Assembly: GCA_018110855.1 (NCBI GenBank)
Contig: JAGBFZ010000091.1
Coordinates: 1 to 9,491 of the forward strand
Reading direction: 5' to 3'
DNA length: 9,491 nt
DNA from: Oscillospiraceae bacterium
Lineage (GTDB): Bacteria; Bacillota; Clostridia; Oscillospirales; Ruminococcaceae
Shown: one piece after another, positions 6,445 through 9,491 of the stretch
How the letters are laid out: each line of letters starts with the position of its first letter
Numbering within the stretch: position 1 is the stretch's first letter
Notes under the pieces: model-generated
Told to the model about the DNA's origin: nothing
Seen by the model: only the letters and a program-made list of their open reading frames with translations
The model's database searches: none
Program-made: the position numbers and the translations under genes

Positions 6445-6687
6445 ATGACCATTGAATATACACCCAGAGGAGTATGCTCCAGAAAGATCACAGCCGAGGT
6501 AGAAAACGGCGTTGTAAAGAGCGTTGTATTTACAGGCGGCTGCAACGGCAATACTCAGGGACTTGCCCGTCTCGCACAGGGAATGAAGGTTGAGGACGTT
6601 ATCGCAAGGCTTGAAAACGTTGACTGCGGCGGCAGGGGAACCTCATGCCCCGATCAGCTTGCAAAGGCATTAAAGCAGGCATTATGA
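6445..6687 (+). CDS. Small TSCPD-domain protein (TIGR03905-like)
   Basis: An 80-residue protein beginning MTIEYTPRGVCSRKI. It contains GGCNGNTQG (C33) and DCGGRGTSCPDQL (C61, C68), so with C11 it has four cysteines. The name-giving TSCPD motif is at 66-70. The family is a stand-alone version of the domain also found at the C-terminus of some B12-dependent ribonucleotide reductases. The function of the short form is unknown, and four conserved-looking cysteines suggest metal binding or redox chemistry (inference). The start is set by AAGGAAG (6431-6437), 7 nt before the ATG. An in-frame ATG at 6403 lies inside the PHP gene and lacks this site. Its stop overlaps the next gene's start (ATGA). 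A strong intrinsic terminator begins 14 nt after the stop, so this may be the last gene of the main transcript. Confidence 0.9.
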   Translation: MTIEYTPRGVCSRKITAEVENGVVKSVVFTGGCNGNTQGLARLAQGMKVEDVIARLENVDCGGRGTSCPDQLAKALKQAL

Positions 6688-7478
6688 TGACTGAGACTTT
6701 GATAAAAGGCACACTTCCCCGAGTGTGCCTTATCTTTTTCGGAGTATTTTTCGCAGCATTCTTTCTGCTGTTTCTCATAACGGGGATAACGGCGAAATTC
6801 CATATGGGACACGCCGCAGGAATGGCGGTAAGCAGTGTCCTTGCTTTTGTATTTCTGTTTCCGGGTACTGCGGCAAGGCTGCTTCTCGGAATGTGGGAGA
6901 ATAAATTCGGCAGGATTATTCTTATATTTGCCGCAGTATTGGCAGCGGTATCGGTTATCCTTGCCGCAGTAATATCCGTTCTAATGATAAAAGCGGCAGA
7001 TGATCCACCGCAAAATCCCGAAACAGCCATAATCCTCGGGTGCAGAGTCAAGGACTCGGGACCGTCGCTTATGCTTGAAAAGCGTATCGAAGCGGCATAT
7101 GGATATCTCTCGGAAAATCCCCAAGTGATATGCATCGCCTCGGGTGGAAAGGGCGGAGACGAACCTCTGAGCGAAGCGGAATGTATCAGGGACGGACTTG
7201 TGAGCAGGGGAATATCTAAAGACAGGATAATCCTCGAGGACAGGTCAACCAATACCTATGAAAATATCCGCAATTCCATCGAAATAATGGACAGCCTTGA
7301 AATGAAGCACAGCGCAGTAATAATCACAAGCGAGTTTCATCAGCTGAGAGCCGCAATGATATCAAAGAAGCAGGGGCTTGAGACATACAGCATAAGCTCT
7401 CACACCTATCTTCCGCAGCTGCCGTCCTATTGGATAAGGGAGTGGTTTGCGGCTGCGTATGAGTGGGTGAAAAAATAG
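6684..7478 (+). CDS. Membrane YdcF/DUF218 family protein (SanA/ElyC-like)
   Basis: A 264-residue protein with three N-terminal membrane segments (about 14-35, 43-62 and 76-102), then a DUF218 domain. Family signatures are AIILGCRVKDSGPS near 115, ASGGKGGDEPLSEAE (152-166) and EDRSTNTYENI (185-195), followed by SEFHQLRA. Relatives YdcF, SanA and ElyC are envelope proteins of unclear chemistry linked to cell-wall or lipid-carrier homeostasis, so an envelope role is inferred. The start is ATGATG at 6684 or 6687. The first ATG overlaps the TSCPD stop and has only a poor Shine-Dalgarno, so translation is probably coupled. An intrinsic terminator lies over codons about 6-19. The frame through it encodes the run-in to membrane segment 1, so the coding reading looks genuine. 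A later start at Met41 (6804) is possible but has no good ribosome site and would drop membrane segment 1. Confidence 0.85.
   Translation: MMTETLIKGTLPRVCLIFFGVFFAAFFLLFLITGITAKFHMGHAAGMAVSSVLAFVFLFPGTAARLLLGMWENKFGRIILIFAAVLAAVSVILAAVISVLMIKAADDPPQNPETAIILGCRVKDSGPSLMLEKRIEAAYGYLSENPQVICIASGGKGGDEPLSEAECIRDGLVSRGISKDRIILEDRSTNTYENIRNSIEIMDSLEMKHSAVIITSEFHQLRAAMISKKQGLETYSISSHTYLPQLPSYWIREWFAAAYEWVKK
6701..6739 (+). terminator. Intrinsic terminator inside the 5' end of the YdcF gene
   Basis: AAGGCACACT (6706-6715) and AGTGTGCCTT (6722-6731) make a perfect 10-bp stem with a 6-nt TCCCCG loop. GAT (6701-6703) with ATC (6732-6734) can extend it past a 2-nt bulge. Five T follow (6735-6739). It is by far the best rho-independent terminator shape in the window. 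It sits 14 nt after the TSCPD stop but within the YdcF coding frame. Ribosomes entering from the coupled ATG would melt the hairpin, so YdcF transcription may depend on translation. The reverse strand also has a T-run after the stem (TTTTATC), so it may act both ways. Confidence 0.75.
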
Positions 7479-7513
7479 AAAAATTACGAATGTCCTGTAA
7501 TTCGCTGTTTATG

Positions 7514-7544
7514 GTATAGACCAAAAAGCATATTTCCGCTATAC
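7514..7544. repeat. GTATAG/CTATAC inverted repeat before the XRE regulator gene
   Basis: GTATAG (7514-7519) and CTATAC (7539-7544) are 6-bp inverted arms 19 nt apart, ending 9 bp before the regulator's Shine-Dalgarno and followed by TTTTT. It may be an operator for the XRE protein acting on its own gene, or a weak terminator. The right arm contains a TATACT (7540-7545) that looks like a -10, but no matching -35 is seen and the start would fall in the ribosome site. The rest of 7479-7566 holds only a weaker AATTAC/GTAATT repeat (7482-7502). I cannot place a promoter with confidence. Confidence 0.3.
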
Positions 7545-7566
7545 TTTTTCTCGGAGGTCGATACAA

Positions 7567-8076
7567 ATGGATATGGTACAAACAGGAAAATTCATAGCAA
7601 TGCTGAGAAAAGAACAGGGACTTACACAGGAGCAGCTGGGTGAAAAAATAGGTGTGACAAATAAAACGGTGTCACGCTGGGAAACGGGAATATATCTGCC
7701 GCCAGCAGATATGCTGCTCTCAATGAGTGAGCTGTTTGATGTGAGCGTCAATGAACTGCTGAGCGGAAGGAGACTTACCGAGCAGGAGTATAAAAAGGCG
7801 GCGGAAGAAAATCTTGCGCAGGCTGTCAGAGCAAGCAGCTTTTCCCTAAAGGATAAGATTGAATTTTATAAGAAAAAATGGCTGAAAGAGCATATGGCGG
7901 TTATGATTCTGCTGGCGGTGTGTATTATCGGGGCATTTGCGGCAGGAGTTGTTTTTGAAAAATCATTGCTGATATTTGCAGCTGCATTGATATTGATTTT
8001 TGGACATTGCCTGATGAACAATTCAATGATGACTTATGTGGAGAAAAACGCCTATGACGGTTCGGGTGAGAGATAA
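7567..8076 (+). CDS. XRE-family transcriptional regulator with C-terminal membrane segments
   Basis: A 169-residue protein. Residues about 7-65 are a Cro/C1-type helix-turn-helix: KFIAMLRKEQGLTQEQLGEK, then GVTNKTVSRWETG (29-41) and FDVSVNELLSG (57-67). The SRWE recognition-helix signature is typical. A charged linker follows, then two hydrophobic segments (about 110-130 and 133-147), so it should sit in the cytoplasmic membrane with its DNA-binding head inside. Such membrane-tethered XRE proteins are common in Firmicutes and few have known targets. The ATG is set by GGAGGT (7553-7558), 8 nt upstream. No effector or partner gene is adjacent. The Clp ATPase follows 178 bp later with its own possible promoter, so joint action is unproven. 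Autoregulation through the GTATAG/CTATAC repeat is possible. Confidence 0.88.
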   Translation: MDMVQTGKFIAMLRKEQGLTQEQLGEKIGVTNKTVSRWETGIYLPPADMLLSMSELFDVSVNELLSGRRLTEQEYKKAAEENLAQAVRASSFSLKDKIEFYKKKWLKEHMAVMILLAVCIIGAFAAGVVFEKSLLIFAAALILIFGHCLMNNSMMTYVEKNAYDGSGER

Positions 8077-8187
8077 GCGGCAGTTATATGATTTTGAGAA
8101 TTGATAAGCCTAAAGCTATATGTCAGCAGCTATTCATAAAATAAAAAAATTGAATTATCAGGCATTTCCCTTAATATGACAGTTAAT

Positions 8188-8215
8188 TTGGAAAAAACAG
8201 TCCATAATAGATAAT
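8188..8215 (+). promoter_or_regulatory. Possible promoter for the Clp ATPase gene
   Basis: TTGGAA (8188-8193) and GATAAT (8210-8215) are 16 bp apart, with a predicted start near 8222, about 33 nt before the favoured ATG. The match is fair rather than strong. I found no CtsR-like or CIRCE-like heat-shock operator around it. The rest of the 8077-8187 gap is A/T-rich and shows no convincing terminator for the regulator gene. Confidence 0.4.
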
Positions 8216-8254
8216 GTATCTGAAAATATGCTGTTTAAGGAGATGCTGTCTATA

Positions 8255-9491
8255 ATGTACGATCAGGAGCTGCTGACAAGAAAGGCGAATACCGTAATAA
8301 ACAAGGCTTTCATACAGGCTGGGAAATTAGGGCATACCTATGTAGGGAGCGAGCATCTGCTTCTGACCCTTGCCTCGGAATCGGGAAGCACCTCGGCAAG
8401 TATCCTCAAATCCTGCGGAGTCACTGAGGAGAAGGTCATGGGGCGGATAATCCGTCTTATCGGCAGGGGAGAGCCTGCAGCGGTGGACAGTGATTCAGTC
8501 ACACCAGCTGTAATGCGGATAATAAACGCCGCTTGTCGGGGAGCGGGAGCGACTCCCGAAAAACCCGCAGGAACGGAGCATCTCCTTGCTGCGCTGCTAC
8601 GAGAGGAAAACTGCACCGCAGTTAATATAATAAACGAAATGGGAGTTAACACTGCAGCCATACTGAGCACCTGCAAAGGGTTGTCGGGGCTTGACGTGAA
8701 ATACTTTCCCCCTATCACAAAGGCTCCCAACCTGATAAAATACGGCAAGGACCTTACCGCCCTTGCCGCAGAAAATAAATGCGACCCCGTGTTCTGCCGT
8801 GACAGCGAGATAGCACGGGTGATACGGATATTATCCCGCCGCACCAAGAATAATCCCTGCCTTGTGGGAGAAGCGGGAGTGGGCAAAACAGCGGTAGCAG
8901 AGGGAGTTGCGATGGCAATTGCTTCGGGAAATGTGCCCGATACCCTCAGAGGAAAGCATATATTTTCACTTAATCTCACCTCCATGCTTGCAGGAGCAAA
9001 ATACAGAGGAGATTTCGAGGACAGAATAAAGCTCTGCATTGACGAGGTCATTGAAAACGGCAGCATAATCCTGTTTATTGACGAGCTTCATACAATTGTG
9101 GGAGCAGGAGCCGCCGAGGGAGCCATAGACGCCGCAAATATCTTAAAGCCTCAGCTTGCTCGAGGAGAGCTAAGGATAATCGGTGCAACCACCTTTGATG
9201 AATACCGCAAGTTTATTGGTAAGGACAGTGCCCTTGAGCGCCGTTTTCAGCAGGTAACAGTCAGTGAGCCGACCCCCGCACAGGCAGTGGAGATACTTGA
9301 GGGACTTTCCCCCTGCTATGAGGATTTCCACAAGGTACGGATAACCCGTGAAGCCATAAAAGCGGCGGTGGATATGTCAGTCAGATATATAAATGACAGA
9401 GCGCTTCCCGATAAAGCCATTGACCTTATTGATGAAGCAGCCTCAAAGGTGCATATCAAGGGCGGGAAAAAGAGCCTGAACGATCTAGCGG
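8255..9491 (+). CDS. Clp-family AAA+ unfoldase (ClpC/ClpB type), C-terminus beyond the window
   Basis: About 412 residues are present and the frame is open at the right edge; full-length relatives have about 750-860. Residues about 1-145 are a double Clp_N repeat ([14 protein letters not shown] and the second copy [14 protein letters not shown]). The first AAA+ module follows: [14 protein letters not shown], Walker A GEAGVGKT (205-212), Walker B ILFIDE (272-277), then [11 protein letters not shown] and LERRFQQV (sensor and arginine-finger region). The family unfolds proteins for ClpP or disaggregates them. The part that separates ClpB from ClpC (middle-domain length) and any ClpP-binding loop lie outside the window. 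Most relatives have 'IGRD' where this has 'FCRD'. AAGGAG (8237-8242) is 12 nt before the ATG at 8255, slightly long. In-frame ATGs at 8228 and 8243 are alternatives, but the family N-terminus fits 8255. Confidence 0.9.
   Translation, partial: MYDQELLTRKANTVINKAFIQAGKLGHTYVGSEHLLLTLASESGSTSASILKSCGVTEEKVMGRIIRLIGRGEPAAVDSDSVTPAVMRIINAACRGAGATPEKPAGTEHLLAALLREENCTAVNIINEMGVNTAAILSTCKGLSGLDVKYFPPITKAPNLIKYGKDLTALAAENKCDPVFCRDSEIARVIRILSRRTKNNPCLVGEAGVGKTAVAEGVAMAIASGNVPDTLRGKHIFSLNLTSMLAGAKYRGDFEDRIKLCIDEVIENGSIILFIDELHTIVGAGAAEGAIDAANILKPQLARGELRIIGATTFDEYRKFIGKDSALERRFQQVTVSEPTPAQAVEILEGLSPCYEDFHKVRITREAIKAAVDMSVRYINDRALPDKAIDLIDEAASKVHIKGGKKSLNDLA

Noticed and set aside
5717..6463. Long minus-strand open frame (248 codons) opposite the PHP gene
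   Set aside because: It is the antisense shadow of a gene with every PHP metal motif intact; the antisense translation is cysteine-rich, resembles nothing known to me and has no ribosome site.
6645..6683. Upstream in-frame ATG for the YdcF gene at 6645
   Set aside because: It would overlap the TSCPD gene by 43 nt and has no ribosome site; the ATGA overlap at 6684 fits coupled translation better.
6599..7252. Minus-strand open frame (217 codons) opposite the TSCPD and YdcF genes
   Set aside because: It overlaps two well-supported plus-strand genes and the terminator; no recognisable domain.
7482..7502. AATTAC/GTAATT inverted repeat after the YdcF stop as a terminator
   Set aside because: Only 6 A/T-rich pairs, a 9-nt loop and no T-run afterwards.
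8338..9066. Minus-strand open frame (242 codons) opposite the Clp gene
   Set aside because: The plus strand carries Clp_N repeats and Walker motifs across the same span; the antisense product is low-complexity, rich in serine, alanine and arginine.
1..9491. CRISPR array, tRNA or rRNA gene, insertion sequence, toxin-antitoxin or phage-defence module
   Set aside because: No tandem spaced repeats, no cloverleaf-like stretch, no transposase motif and no recognisable defence domain found on either strand.

Overview
The window looks like a chromosomal stretch from an anaerobic Firmicute of the class Clostridia, most likely a Ruminococcus or close Oscillospiraceae relative. The reasons are the AGGAGG-type ribosome binding sites, A/T-rich intergenic DNA with near-consensus sigma-A promoters, moderate GC in the genes, and family content typical of gut Clostridia (a DUF4317 protein, a small TSCPD protein, a membrane-anchored XRE regulator, a Clp ATPase). 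I see no tRNA, rRNA, CRISPR array, insertion sequence or phage gene. The genus assignment is inference from protein resemblance, not from a marker gene.

Left part, minus strand (1-3193). From right to left: an MFS transporter (2021-3193), a cytoplasmic PAS-PAS-GGDEF protein whose GGDEF signature is degenerate (535-1869), and the first 144 codons of a DUF4317 protein that runs off the left edge (1-434). The last two each have a strong 17-bp-spaced promoter with an extended -10, so they are probably separate transcription units. The MFS promoter is less certain.

Middle, plus strand (3294-5451). Divergent from the MFS gene is a membrane-bound diguanylate cyclase: dCache-like external sensor, HAMP-like linker, PAS-like domain and an intact GGDEF domain without the canonical inhibitory I-site. 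It starts at TTG. Its leader carries a 5' hairpin, a 14-nt stretch complementary to the start of the MFS mRNA, and a second hairpin directly abutting the Shine-Dalgarno sequence. Two GGDEF proteins, one apparently active and one apparently not, thus flank one transporter. The shared theme is c-di-GMP signalling, but a functional link is inference.

Right-centre, plus strand (5488-7478). A perfect 11-bp inverted repeat holds the -35 box of a promoter in its spacer. That promoter drives a likely operon of a PHP-family phosphoesterase, an 80-residue four-cysteine TSCPD protein and a membrane YdcF/DUF218 protein. The TSCPD and YdcF genes overlap by ATGA. A canonical intrinsic terminator lies inside the first codons of the YdcF frame, so YdcF expression probably depends on readthrough or on ribosome-coupled antitermination.

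Right end, plus strand (7567-9491). An XRE-type regulator with two membrane segments is followed, after a 178-bp gap with a possible promoter, by a ClpA/B/C-type AAA+ unfoldase that leaves the window at about residue 412.

No multi-gene defence, biosynthetic or mobile system is visible. The most noteworthy signals are regulatory: the terminator within the YdcF gene, the promoter inside an inverted repeat, and the structured diguanylate cyclase leader.
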